64,000 bases of DNA from an uncultured Acidimicrobiales bacterium (GTDB lineage Bacteria; Actinomycetota; Acidimicrobiia; Acidimicrobiales; SZUA-35), in assembly GCA_937922805.1 (NCBI GenBank), contig CALAJV010000010.1, forward strand, positions 310,001 to 374,000, in the 5' to 3' direction. Shown here in pieces: positions 9,471 through 17,653 of the stretch (within the stretch, counting starts at the first letter, position 1; each line of letters starts with the position of its first letter). The notes under the pieces are model-generated. The model saw nothing but the letters and a program-made list of their open reading frames with translations, made no database searches and was not told the DNA's origin. The position numbers and the translations under genes are program-made.

Positions 9471-9971
9471 ATGGCCGAGACAGCACTACGCGGAAATCCA
9501 GTCAACACCAGCGGCGATCTACCCGCTGTGGGCGCAGCTGCCCCAGAATTTACGTTAACTAAGAGCGATCTAAGCACGGTTAGTTCAAGCGACCTTGCTG
9601 GACAGCAAATCGTGTTGAACATCTTTCCGTCGGTCGACACCCCAACGTGTGCCACCAGCGTTCGAACCTTTAACGAACGGGCCGCATCGCTTGAAAACAC
9701 CACAGTGCTTTGCGTCTCGGCTGATTTGCCTTTCGCTCAAGGGCGATTCTGTGGAGCTGAAGGTATCGAGAACGCTCAAACCGCTTCTACGTTCCGAAAT
9801 GCCGAATTCCTAAGCGACTATGGTGTTGGGATGGTCGACGGGCCGCTGCACGGTCTGTGTGCCCGAGCCGTTGTCGTCGTTGATGGGCAAGGCAACGTGG
9901 TCCACAGCCAACTTGTCGGCGAAATTGCTGATGAGCCTGATTACGACGCAGCTATTGGCGCTTTGGCCTAG
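9471..9971 (+). CDS. tpx: Thiol peroxidase (atypical 2-Cys peroxiredoxin)
   Basis: Reduces hydrogen peroxide and alkyl hydroperoxides using thioredoxin. The sequence gives [19 protein letters not shown] with peroxidatic Cys60 and resolving Cys94 in GRFCGAEG, the same spacing as E. coli Tpx (Cys61/Cys95). Length (166 residues) is normal. AAAGGAG at 9459 supports the ATG at 9471. It follows the terminator at 9402 closely. A TAGGAT hexamer at 9439-9444 could serve as its -10, with no clear -35. No oxidative-stress regulator is adjacent. Confidence 0.95.
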   Translation: MAETALRGNPVNTSGDLPAVGAAAPEFTLTKSDLSTVSSSDLAGQQIVLNIFPSVDTPTCATSVRTFNERAASLENTTVLCVSADLPFAQGRFCGAEGIENAQTASTFRNAEFLSDYGVGMVDGPLHGLCARAVVVVDGQGNVVHSQLVGEIADEPDYDAAIGALA

Positions 9972-10043
9972 TTCCACGTTTTTGGTTCCGGTTGGCCTGC
10001 TGGTGGTTTTGCCTTCTTGGCCAATGGGGTGAAGAATTGCGTC

Positions 10044-11348
10044 ATGGCCTGGGATTTCGAAACCGACGCTGCGTTCCAACAAGATCTCGACTGGATGGAC
10101 GAGTTCGTTCGGACCGAAGTGGAGCCTCTTGATTTCATCATCAAGACTCCCTACGATCTGACCGATCCCGTCCGCCAGGAGATACTTCCGCCTCTGCAGC
10201 GCATCGTTCAAGAACGGAACCTGTGGGCCTGCCATCTAGGGCCGGATCTTGGTGGGCCTGGCTACGGGCAGGTCAAACTAGCGCTGATGAACGAAATTTT
10301 GGGCCGGGCTCGTTGCGGGCCAACTGTGTTCGGAACCCAAGCTCCCGATACCGGCAATAGTGAGATATTGGCCCACTTCGGTACTGAGGAACAAAAGGAG
10401 CGCTTCCTCCAACCGCTTCTGCGAAACGAAATAGTCTCGTGTTATTCGATGACTGAACCTCAAGGTGGTGCCGACCCGGCTGTGTTTCAAACCCGGGCCG
10501 AGCTCGACGGCGACGAATGGGTAATCAACGGTGAGAAGTGGTTCTCGTCCAATGCCCGATACGCGTCATTTCTTATCGTGATGGTCGTGACCGACCCGGA
10601 TAACGAATTGGTGAAAAGCCAATCGATGTTCCTAGTGCCTACCGATACCCCTGGCGTCGAAATAGTTCGCAACGTTGGGCTTGGTTATCAAACCGAAGCC
10701 CAAGACGAAGGCTCTCACGCATACATTCGCTACAACGACGTTCGGGTACCGAAAGAGAATTTGCTCGGACCAAGGGGCGGTGGATTTGGCGTAGCCCAGA
10801 CCCGTCTTGGTGGCGGTCGGATTCATCACGCTATGCGCACCAGCGGTCGAGTTCAGCGAATTTTCGACATGATGTGCGAGAGAGCTCTTAGCCGGACAAC
10901 AAAAGGCGAGCTGCTCAGTCGCAAACAGATGGTCCAGGAAATGATCGCCGATTCGTGGATCGAAATGGAGATGTTCCGCCTGCTTGTTCTCCGAACCGCG
11001 TGGAAGATAGATCGCTACCAGGACTATCGAAAGGTCCGCCACGACATTTCGGCGGTCAAAGTAGCGATGCCTACGGTATATCGAAGTGTTGCCAGCAGAG
11101 CCCTTCAGATTCACGGCTCCCTCGGTGCCTCCTGGGAGATGCCGTTCGCCAAGGAAGTGATTGAGTCGTTCCATATGGGTTTGGCCGATGGCCCTACCGA
11201 AGTACACAAAGTTCAGGTGGCGAGGCGAGTGCTCGACCAGTACGTGCCCTGCGACGATCTCTTCCCAACGATGCATTTGCCAAAGCGCAAAGCCGAGGCT
11301 TTCGAGAAGTACGGCGATGTACTTGAGCGTCACCTTGGCGGCTTGTGA
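10044..11348 (+). CDS. Acyl-CoA dehydrogenase family protein
   Basis: FAD enzyme of the acyl-CoA dehydrogenase fold, expected to introduce an alpha-beta double bond into an acyl-CoA. The core shows CYSMTEPQGGADPAVFQTRA (flavin and substrate region), NGEKWFSSNA, and the C-terminal ALQIHGSLGASWEMPFAK with ADGPTEVH. The last is typical of the ACAD10/ACAD11-like and CaiA-like branch rather than short-chain enzymes. The ATG at 10044 gives 434 residues, the usual size; upstream in-frame starts add only junk. An MFS carrier follows after 18 bp and may be co-transcribed. The chain length of the substrate cannot be read from the sequence. Confidence 0.9.
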   Translation: MAWDFETDAAFQQDLDWMDEFVRTEVEPLDFIIKTPYDLTDPVRQEILPPLQRIVQERNLWACHLGPDLGGPGYGQVKLALMNEILGRARCGPTVFGTQAPDTGNSEILAHFGTEEQKERFLQPLLRNEIVSCYSMTEPQGGADPAVFQTRAELDGDEWVINGEKWFSSNARYASFLIVMVVTDPDNELVKSQSMFLVPTDTPGVEIVRNVGLGYQTEAQDEGSHAYIRYNDVRVPKENLLGPRGGGFGVAQTRLGGGRIHHAMRTSGRVQRIFDMMCERALSRTTKGELLSRKQMVQEMIADSWIEMEMFRLLVLRTAWKIDRYQDYRKVRHDISAVKVAMPTVYRSVASRALQIHGSLGASWEMPFAKEVIESFHMGLADGPTEVHKVQVARRVLDQYVPCDDLFPTMHLPKRKAEAFEKYGDVLERHLGGL

Positions 11349-11366
11349 TTTCTAGCCAGGCCCTTG

Positions 11367-12572
11367 GTGTTTAAACGTTCAGGCTGGTCGACTGTTGCTT
11401 TGCTTGCGCTCTCGGCCGGAGTGGCGCAAGCGTTCGGGAGGTTTGCGTACGGCATTCTTTTGCCAGCTGTTCGAGATGACCTAGGGCTATCAAACACTAT
11501 CGCTGGCACGTTGGGCACGATCAACGTCGGGGCCTACCTGCTCGGTACCTTGGCTGTGGCCACCGGGTCGAGCTGGCTCAAATTGCTGGCGGTGATGCGA
11601 ATCGGTATTACAACTAGCACCCTGGGGTTAGCCTTAATCTCGCTTGCACCGAATGAAATTTTGGTAGGCGTTGGATTGTTTCTCACCGGATTCGGTGGGG
11701 CCTGTGTGTGGATTCCGGCGCCTGCCATAGCTGCTGATGCCGTTGGGCAGAAACTTCGCCCGATTGCAGTGGCATGCGTCGGAGCGGGCATTGGTGTTGG
11801 CATGGTCTTTTCTGCACTTTTGAGCGGGTTTCTTCGTTCTCGAACCGGTGACGAGGCGTGGCGGTCGGTGTACGCGATCCTGGCGGCCATTGCGCTGCTA
11901 GTACTAGTTGCGCTCATGATGCTGCTCAGCCACAGCCAGGCTAAACCTCGTGGGCAACGAGCGGGAATTGGGGGCTATAGCGTCCTTACCCGCATGAGAG
12001 GGTGGAAAGCGTTGACGGTGGCCTATCTCTCTTTCGGGTTCTGCTACCTCTTGGTTATCGCCTTCTTTACCAGTCGGTTAGAAGACGATTCAGGGTGGAC
12101 TGAGGCGTCGGCCGGTCTGGCTTTCACCGTGCTTGGCGTAGCCGTAATGTTTGGCGGTTTGTTGTTGGTGTCGATGTCTCGTCGGGTTGGGCCCTCAAGA
12201 GCGTTGGTGTTCGGGTTTGTGGTGTGGTCGGTTCTGGTCATGGCAGTGTTGCCGGGTTGGACAAGCCTGACCTTTGTCGCTGCGTTCGGTATTGGCTTGA
12301 CCTTTGGTGGTCTTCCCACCGTGATTACCTACTACGTGGTTGAGAGCACAACGGCTGAGGACTACGGTCCAACCTTTGCCGCGGCCACGTTGGCGTTCGG
12401 CATCGCTCAGATGCTGGCGCCTCAAGTTGGCGGGTTAGTGGCAGATCTAACCGGCTCGTTTGCTCCAGTGTTTTTTCTTTCCACTGGCTTTGCGTTGCTT
12501 GGCGCCGGAGCGGCCTCTCGATTACCAAGCATTCATTCGCCTCGGCCTGAACTTGAACCGTCTGAGGCGTGA
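11367..12572 (+). CDS. YbfB/YjiJ-type MFS transporter
   Basis: A 401-residue major facilitator with about 12 membrane helices. The first helix region (GVAQAFGRFAYGILLPAVRD, then GTLGTINVGAYLLGTL) is the signature of the YbfB/YjiJ branch, whose substrates are mostly unknown. GTG at 11367 and TTG at 11364 are both possible starts; the 18-bp gap to the acyl-CoA dehydrogenase gene suggests one transcript. The central loop contains the short basic segment SQAKPRGQR, as expected on the cytoplasmic side between the two six-helix halves. The next gene starts 38 bp downstream. Confidence 0.85.
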   Translation: MFKRSGWSTVALLALSAGVAQAFGRFAYGILLPAVRDDLGLSNTIAGTLGTINVGAYLLGTLAVATGSSWLKLLAVMRIGITTSTLGLALISLAPNEILVGVGLFLTGFGGACVWIPAPAIAADAVGQKLRPIAVACVGAGIGVGMVFSALLSGFLRSRTGDEAWRSVYAILAAIALLVLVALMMLLSHSQAKPRGQRAGIGGYSVLTRMRGWKALTVAYLSFGFCYLLVIAFFTSRLEDDSGWTEASAGLAFTVLGVAVMFGGLLLVSMSRRVGPSRALVFGFVVWSVLVMAVLPGWTSLTFVAAFGIGLTFGGLPTVITYYVVESTTAEDYGPTFAAATLAFGIAQMLAPQVGGLVADLTGSFAPVFFLSTGFALLGAGAASRLPSIHSPRPELEPSEA

Positions 12573-12610
12573 CGTTGACGAGTATCGGTTGATCACGCGA
12601 GGATTGCTCC

Positions 12611-13183
12611 ATGAGCGAGAACCTCCGAAACTTTACTCGAGCCGTTTACGGGATGGACGCGGTAGTCCAGCGAGTACCAGAAGCAGCGTGGGACAACCCT
12701 TCTCCTTGTGAGGGCTGGAGCGCTCGAAATGTGCTGGCTCACCAGATCGGCGTTCTCCGAGGCGCTACCGAGACAATCGCCAGCGGCGAAATGAAACGGG
12801 TTGCCCAGCCAGAAGAGTTGCCCGACCCGGTCTCAGAGTGGAACAAAACCCGTGATGGGGTGCTGGCTGCTTTGGATCAAAAAGGGGCGCTTAACCAAGA
12901 AGGTGAGTTCTGGTTCGGTCCAATGTCAATCGATCAGTTCATCAGTGTTGTCCAGTGGGATCCGTTGACGCACGGCTGGGACATTGCCAAAGCAACCGGA
13001 GTAGAACCCAGTCTTGATCCTGAGCTAGCGCAACGCTCTTACGACACGATCGCTCCGATGCGAGCCAACCTGGCAAAGCGAAACCTAGTTGCCGAAGCTG
13101 AGGTCGAGGTTAGCGCGGGCGCCGACATTGTCGATCGGTACCTTGGTTTAGTTGGCCGTGATCCTAATTGGACTGCCGCCTAG
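12611..13183 (+). CDS. TIGR03086 family metal-binding protein (DinB/mycothiol maleylpyruvate isomerase-like)
   Basis: A 190-residue four-helix-bundle protein of the DinB-like superfamily. NPSPCEGWSARNVLAHQIGV is the conserved first metal-site region (His in LAHQ), and VQWDPLTHGWDIAKATG holds the second His. Such proteins are abundant in actinobacteria that make mycothiol, and some are mycothiol-dependent isomerases or transferases; the actual reaction here is unknown. GAGGA 8 nt before the ATG at 12611 fixes the start. It lies 38 bp after the MFS gene on the same strand. Confidence 0.85.
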   Translation: MSENLRNFTRAVYGMDAVVQRVPEAAWDNPSPCEGWSARNVLAHQIGVLRGATETIASGEMKRVAQPEELPDPVSEWNKTRDGVLAALDQKGALNQEGEFWFGPMSIDQFISVVQWDPLTHGWDIAKATGVEPSLDPELAQRSYDTIAPMRANLAKRNLVAEAEVEVSAGADIVDRYLGLVGRDPNWTAA

Positions 13184-13193
13184 CTTGTTGAGT

Positions 13194-14426
13194 GTGGCTG
13201 CCGGTTCAGGTCTTCGTCGTTTCTTTCCGTCCATTTGTTTGGTCGTCATAGTTGCGGTGATAGCGGCTGTTGTCGCCGCATGTAGTTCACCATCGACGCT
13301 CGATCCGGTCGCGTCTTCGACCCCTGTCTCTTCTTCTTTCTCTTCTCCGTCGTCTTCGATCGTAAACTCTGATCCAAGTTGTTCGGAAGCGGTTGTGGTC
13401 AACCGAACTGATCTTCGAGCGAGCGGGAACCGGGTTGCTGAGGGGGTGTTCGACTTGGCTGTGGCTGAGCGGTTAGTTGTTGAGCTGGAAGGCCAACCGG
13501 TTTGGGTCTTGCCATTTGATAGCGACGGATCTTGGTATGTGGTTGTCGACTCGGGAGCTGCGGTGATAGTTGGTCCCGACGGGTCGACTCGTTCAGTCGA
13601 AGCGTCGAGCGAGAGAGTTCCACCTGAGATACCGACTGGCGCCAGCGCCGCCCAGTTGGGGTTGTTCGACAACCCCCTGCCCGACACCCGAGTCGTCCGG
13701 GATGGTTCCATTGTCGCCGCGTTGGTCAGCCCGACCGACCGGTACGATCACGGTGTTTTAGGCGACGACCTTGAAGCCGCGGGAGTTCAACTCAACGACC
13801 TCTGTACCGGCGAACGTGTGTTGATTGAAGTGTCGAGCCCTGACGTTATTGAGGGCTTGTCGCCTCTGCTGGCCGATATTGACGGTGACGGGGAGACCGA
13901 CGTTCTGGTCACGGTAAGCAATGATGACACGGGAGCCCGGTTGGTGGCTTACCGGTTGGACGGGTCGCTCCTGGCTCAGTCTGAACCTATTGGTCGAGGT
14001 AACCGATGGAGGAACCAACTTGGTGTTGCGCCAGTAGGACCAGGCGGGGAACTTGAGGTCGTGGACGTACGGATCCCCCATATCGGGGGAGTGGTCGAAT
14101 ATTTCAGAGTCGAAGGCGATGAGCTGGTTTTGGTCGCGTCGGCTAGTGAGTTCACAACCCACGTCATTGGCTCTCGAAACCTTGATATGGGAATCGTTGC
14201 CGACGGAACCGGTGACGGTGACCTAGACGTGGTTGTTTTAACTCAGGACCGAACGAAACTTGTTGTCCTGGAACGGTCCGTTGACGGAGTCGACCTGGCG
14301 GTCGAGGTCGATCTTGGATCGCCGGCGTCTACTAACGTTGCTGTCCAATCGCCAGTCGAAAACACCGCTCTAGCGATTGGGAACCAAGACAGCCAGCTTC
14401 TGATTTGGACCTCTGCGTCGCAGTAA
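13194..14426 (+). CDS. Lipoprotein with FG-GAP/VCBS-like repeats
   Basis: A 410-residue exported protein. With a GTG start at 13194 (a TTG at 13188 is also possible) the N-terminus gives a basic start, a hydrophobic stretch and the lipobox VVAAC with Cys30, so it is probably lipid-anchored outside the membrane. A Ser/Thr/Pro-rich linker (VASSTPVSSSFSSPSSS) follows. The rest carries calcium-binding FG-GAP-like motifs LLADIDGDGETDVLVTV and VADGTGDGDLDVVVL, typical of beta-propeller blades. Its substrate or partner is unknown. The initiator tRNA gene follows 77 bp downstream. Confidence 0.8.
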   Translation: MAAGSGLRRFFPSICLVVIVAVIAAVVAACSSPSTLDPVASSTPVSSSFSSPSSSIVNSDPSCSEAVVVNRTDLRASGNRVAEGVFDLAVAERLVVELEGQPVWVLPFDSDGSWYVVVDSGAAVIVGPDGSTRSVEASSERVPPEIPTGASAAQLGLFDNPLPDTRVVRDGSIVAALVSPTDRYDHGVLGDDLEAAGVQLNDLCTGERVLIEVSSPDVIEGLSPLLADIDGDGETDVLVTVSNDDTGARLVAYRLDGSLLAQSEPIGRGNRWRNQLGVAPVGPGGELEVVDVRIPHIGGVVEYFRVEGDELVLVASASEFTTHVIGSRNLDMGIVADGTGDGDLDVVVLTQDRTKLVVLERSVDGVDLAVEVDLGSPASTNVAVQSPVENTALAIGNQDSQLLIWTSASQ

Positions 14427-14503
14427 CACCATTCAGTGACAGGCGCCTCGAATGTCAATCACGAATTTGGTGGTAGGCGGCGTTTAACGAGCTACAATAT
14501 CGG

Positions 14504-14639
<136 letters not shown>

Positions 14640-14776
14640 CTGGGCGCCCGCCATCTATTCACCATGTGTTGTTCCGGGTCATGGTTGACATGTCGGCTCC
14701 AGGGTGGAACCCTGCGAGGGGCTGGCATTCGAGCGGGAGTCCGCCAGCTTCATTGGTGCATCGAGCTTGGGGTCGG

Positions 14777-15184
14777 CTACTCGAAGGCTTGGGTCACTGC
14801 TTTTGCAAGGGCTACGCATCGTTGCGCTCGTTCGACAGCCTTCTTGGCGACTCCGGCAGCTATGTCGTCTGGTTCGTACTCCGTCTTTGTCTTGAGCGGA
14901 AGAAGTCGCCGTAGCTCCTTCTCAGCGGCAGCGCCGTCTGTCCCTGCCTGTTTCAGCAGCGTCAGCACTTGATTGTGGTCCTCGCCAGCGGCCCGTTTCC
15001 CGAGTCGAGCGCCGCACACAGCGTCGGCAGCGTTGATTGCTGCGTGAATCGCCAAACTTGTCGCGGCGATGTAGCGTTGCGAGTCGAGCTCGTTCGATGC
15101 AGCTTCTCCGTACTCTTGGGCTTTGCTGGCGCACGCGTTCACCTGTGCGTTCGTTACCGGTCTCGTCCGCCTTGGCTTAGGCAC
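14777..15184 (-). CDS. HEPN-domain protein, probable toxin partner of the upstream nucleotidyltransferase
   Basis: A 135-residue all-helical protein of the HEPN superfamily: SLAIHAAINAADAVCGARLG, then AAGEDHNQVLTLL, then LLPLKTKTEYEP, the pattern of small actinobacterial HEPN proteins paired with MNT nucleotidyltransferases. The canonical RNase motif Rx4-6H is not visible, so nuclease activity is uncertain. The start is taken as GTG at 15184, which overlaps the stop of the nucleotidyltransferase gene by 8 nt and implies coupled translation. Longer in-frame starts would reach deep into that gene. Both genes lie alone inside the tRNA-bounded insertion. Confidence 0.8.
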   Translation of the reverse strand: MPKPRRTRPVTNAQVNACASKAQEYGEAASNELDSQRYIAATSLAIHAAINAADAVCGARLGKRAAGEDHNQVLTLLKQAGTDGAAAEKELRRLLPLKTKTEYEPDDIAAGVAKKAVERAQRCVALAKAVTQAFE

Positions 15185-15800
15185 GTACCCGTTCCCGCAA
15201 ATCGTTGAGGGTCGCACCATGGACCACGATTCCGTCGCTGGCGATATTTCTCCACAGGGCACTTGCGGTAGTCAGCTTTTCGCATATCTCGGACTGATTG
15301 GCTTCGATGACCTCCACTGGGTTGCCGGTGAACGAGCGGACGCGTTCGCTCCACTGCTCGACTCCGCTGCTCCAAGTGTCGTCATCATCGTTGATATCGT
15401 CCGGTCGCACTATCACTGTGTCGATGTCGCTTAGTCTGTCGGCTTCGCGTCGAGCGAATGATCCAAAGACGATGACGCTTATCGGTCGAATCGGCAGCTC
15501 ATCCGCTGCGACGCCCATGTGTTCGAGCGTAACGTCACGCAATTGAGCAAGCTGGATAACAACTTGTGCTGCCAGGTTCTCGCGGTTGAGTCGGAACAGT
15601 GATGACGGTGGAACCTCACGTCGCTCGACCAGACCAAGCTGGACGAGGCCGGGCAGTATCCGCGACGCCTGGGCCAGGCTCGTGCTTGCCACTCGAGCCA
15701 CTTCAGTGAGGTTGAGTTCGGCGGTAGTCTCGGCGAGCGCAGCGATCACTCGGCCTTGCGTTCCGGGAATGATGGCTTGGACGGGGTGCTTAAAGTCCAT
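15177..15800 (-). CDS. MNT nucleotidyltransferase with N-terminal winged helix, probable antitoxin
   Basis: A 207-residue protein. The first 80 residues form a winged-helix DNA-binding domain (LNLTEVARVASTSLAQASRI). The rest is a minimal nucleotidyltransferase with GSFARREADRLSDIDTVIV, the GSxxR...SDID metal-binding signature. In MNT/HEPN pairs the MNT protein can inactivate its HEPN partner by transferring nucleotides to it; here this is inferred from family knowledge. The winged helix suggests it also represses its own promoter. The start ATG 15800 has no ribosome site but lies 6 nt after a TATTCT hexamer (15807-15812), consistent with leaderless transcription. Confidence 0.85.
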   Translation of the reverse strand: MDFKHPVQAIIPGTQGRVIAALAETTAELNLTEVARVASTSLAQASRILPGLVQLGLVERREVPPSSLFRLNRENLAAQVVIQLAQLRDVTLEHMGVAADELPIRPISVIVFGSFARREADRLSDIDTVIVRPDDINDDDDTWSSGVEQWSERVRSFTGNPVEVIEANQSEICEKLTTASALWRNIASDGIVVHGATLNDLRERVRA

Positions 15801-16255
15801 GCAGTAAGAATAGCAAACATCCATCATAAGTGGAATGATTCTTCCATATTTGATGGCATAGTCGATTGTCGCGCATGAAGGCACCCTGCTTAATCTCACA
15901 GTCGCTCGTCGATAACTGCCTGACCCGTATTTTTCAGGGGGTTATCGGCCATCTATTTGTCATCTATCCACCCGTCGTCACTCACAAGTAGGTCAAGGTG
16001 AAAACCGGTCAAACGTAACGATCAACCCCGCAAACACTGGTCTCCGACCTTGAGAGCAGGTCAACAAAGGCAGTCGTGCTTGGGCTCATAACCCGAAGGT
16101 CGCACGTTCAAATCTTGCCCCTGCTACTACTTGTAACAAGTGAAACAGCAACGAAGGCCAATCCAACTGGGTTGGCTTTCGTAGTTTTCGGAGCGGGCTT
16201 GGTCTGTCGCCATCTATCAACACGACTTCGGCCAAGTGGTCTCTCCAACTTTTAG
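15801..16255. other. Gene-free distal end of the tRNA-bounded insertion
   Basis: About 280 bp between the nucleotidyltransferase start and the right repeat hold no credible ORF and no integrase remnant. CATCTAT occurs at 15950-15956 and 15961-15967, and the same heptamer lies just outside both repeats (14652-14658 and 16211-16217). The right repeat (16082-16188) and a short tail follow. Confidence 0.6.
16082..16188 (+). repeat. Right direct repeat: orphan 3' half of tRNA-fMet plus terminator
   Basis: Copy of 14533-14639 with 11 substitutions. It lacks any 5' tRNA half. One of its two changes inside the tRNA part breaks a T-arm pair (GCACG against CTTGC), as expected for a displaced fragment no longer under selection. 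Its own terminator hairpin (16151-16182, then TAGTTTT) survives with one G-T pair. Confidence 0.85.
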
Positions 16256-16284
16256 TTGCCATGTTGGCAAGTTATCCGTATACT
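16256..16284 (+). promoter_or_regulatory. Promoter with overlapping TTGCCA palindrome
   Basis: TTGCCA (16256-16261), a 17-bp spacer and TATACT (16279-16284) form a near-consensus promoter ending 7 nt before the ATG at 16292, so the mRNA is probably leaderless. TTGCCA-TGT-TGGCAA (16256-16270) is a perfect inverted repeat over the -35, and TTGCCAT recurs at 16284-16290. This is a likely operator for the regulator encoded in the same operon. Confidence 0.6.
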
Positions 16285-16291
16285 TGCCATT

Positions 16292-16774
16292 ATGGAAAAT
16301 TCAAACGATGCGTTAGCGGTGGATCCTGCAGCCGATCTAGCTCTGCTGAGAAGCGCAAAAGGCTCGGTCGAGCTGCGCCAAGGGCTTCACCCCGGCCCGT
16401 GGTGGCTGATGCCAGTTCTTGCAGCCATATTCTTACCTTTTGGTAGTCCTGAAGTCTTCTTCGACAGCATTGCTCGAATGGTTGGTACCAACGTCGCATT
16501 GTGCATGCTCGCGGCATTCATGGCGTGGTACACCTATACCCGAGGTCCAGTGCCGGGTACACCGTCAATCACCGCTCTGGCCTGGGCATTTGCACTTGGA
16601 ATCCCACTGAGTATTACGCTCTTTTTGGGCTGGGTGATGGCTGGTGGCATGATCGGCCACGACAACTTCTTTCCGTTGTGGTCGATTGTCGGTTGGTTGT
16701 TGACGACGTTAGTTCTGCTCGGCGTGCGGTTGGCCGTAATCGCTTTTCTCGGTCGTCGAACGATTCTTTCATGA
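16292..16774 (+). CDS. Small integral membrane protein, co-operonic with a winged-helix regulator
   Basis: A 160-residue protein with a soluble N-terminus of about 40 residues and four hydrophobic helices (WWLMPVLAAIFLPFG; NVALCMLAAFMAWYTY; ALAWAFALGIPLSITLFLGW; FPLWSIVGWLLTTLVLLGVR). The overall shape recalls DUF3054-type membrane proteins, but I am not sure of the match. The start ATG at 16292 lies 7 nt after a TATACT hexamer. It overlaps the next gene by ATGA (16771-16774), so both are translated together. Confidence 0.7.
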   Translation: MENSNDALAVDPAADLALLRSAKGSVELRQGLHPGPWWLMPVLAAIFLPFGSPEVFFDSIARMVGTNVALCMLAAFMAWYTYTRGPVPGTPSITALAWAFALGIPLSITLFLGWVMAGGMIGHDNFFPLWSIVGWLLTTLVLLGVRLAVIAFLGRRTILS

Positions 16775-17094
16775 CCCTAGGCGATCTCAACCCAGTGCTA
16801 GTCTCGCCGAAACGACTAGCCGCCATGGGCATTCTGGCAGCAGTTAAGAAGATCGAGTTTGGCCATTTGCGCGATCAACTTGGCCTAAGTGACAGCGATC
16901 TTTCGAAACAGCTCAAAGCGCTAACCGACGCTGGTTATCTGACGTCAAAGAGGACGGGTAAAGGGCGAACCCGAAAGTCGTGGTTCACAATCACTGACGC
17001 CGGACGGGCGGAGCTCGATGCTCACGCCGCAGCCCTGCAACTCTTGGTACGTCCAGCCGTTCCGGACGCTCAACTCAGTGATATGGCCGACTAG
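16771..17094 (+). CDS. Winged-helix transcriptional regulator (MarR/ArsR-like, 107 residues)
   Basis: A single winged-helix domain: LAAMGILAAVKKIEFGHLRDQLGLSDSDLSKQ holds the recognition helix region, and YLTSKRTGKGRTRKSWFTIT is the basic wing. This is the stand-alone HTH_34-like type that binds DNA as a dimer. No cysteine metal site is visible, so the effector is unknown. It overlaps the upstream membrane-protein gene by 4 nt. It probably controls that operon through the TTGCCA palindrome at 16256-16270, which is an inference from position only. Confidence 0.82.
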   Translation: MTLGDLNPVLVSPKRLAAMGILAAVKKIEFGHLRDQLGLSDSDLSKQLKALTDAGYLTSKRTGKGRTRKSWFTITDAGRAELDAHAAALQLLVRPAVPDAQLSDMAD

Positions 17095-17126
17095 GGCTCA
17101 GCCCTAGGGATAGGGTTTGGCCCTCG

Positions 17127-17546
17127 CTAGGCACCGGTGAACTGGTCTCGGGCCCGCCGTACGTCGGGAAGGTGTTGTTCAGTCCATGTGCGAATTGCCT
17201 CGAGAGGTTCAGTGATGGTGTGCCCCAGTTCGGTCAGCGAATACTCGACGCCCGGTGGCCGCATCTCGGTGAGGACTTCGCGGCGAACCATGCCGTCCTC
17301 TTCGAGGCGCCGAAGTGTTTGGGTGAGCATCTTCTGGGTGATTCCTGGAACCGCTCGTCGGAGATCGCCGAAGCGATGAGATCCTTCTTCGAGGCGCCCG
17401 ATGACTAACACCGACCACTTCGATCCAATAAGGTCGAGCACTTCGCGACAAGGGCAGTTGATTGAGTACAAATCCCCCACGTCATTGTCTTCCGCTCTCG
17501 GAGTCCTTTTCCGTCTGGTAGTTTCTTCTGGGTACCTAGATGTCAT
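17127..17546 (-). CDS. HxlR-family transcriptional regulator
   Basis: A 139-residue winged-helix regulator with the HxlR hallmarks: CPCREVLDLIGSKWSVLVIGRL, then RFGDLRRAVPGITQKMLTQTLRRLEEDG, then YSLTELGHTI. The N-terminal Cys pair (CPC) may sense thiol stress or aldehydes, as in YodB/HypR relatives. It is divergent from an SDR dehydrogenase gene with a 107-bp shared region. Related sequences GTACCTAGAT (17532-17541) and GTATTTAGAT (17561-17570) could be its half-sites; the second is part of the near-palindrome GTATTTAGATAC. The likely target is the SDR/2OG-oxygenase operon. Confidence 0.9.
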   Translation of the reverse strand: MTSRYPEETTRRKRTPRAEDNDVGDLYSINCPCREVLDLIGSKWSVLVIGRLEEGSHRFGDLRRAVPGITQKMLTQTLRRLEEDGMVRREVLTEMRPPGVEYSLTELGHTITEPLEAIRTWTEQHLPDVRRARDQFTGA

Positions 17547-17653
17547 AAAGGTGCCTTCTTGTATTTAGATACTGCCTGAATAATGATGGTTTCTGACCTA
17601 AAAGGCAACCCGAACATGGTTGTCTTCACCCTCCCCGACAGCAGGACCATTCA

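Noticed and set aside
16082..16188. A second tRNA gene
   Set aside because: Only the 3' part from the anticodon stem on is present; the 5' half is unrelated and a T-arm pair is broken.
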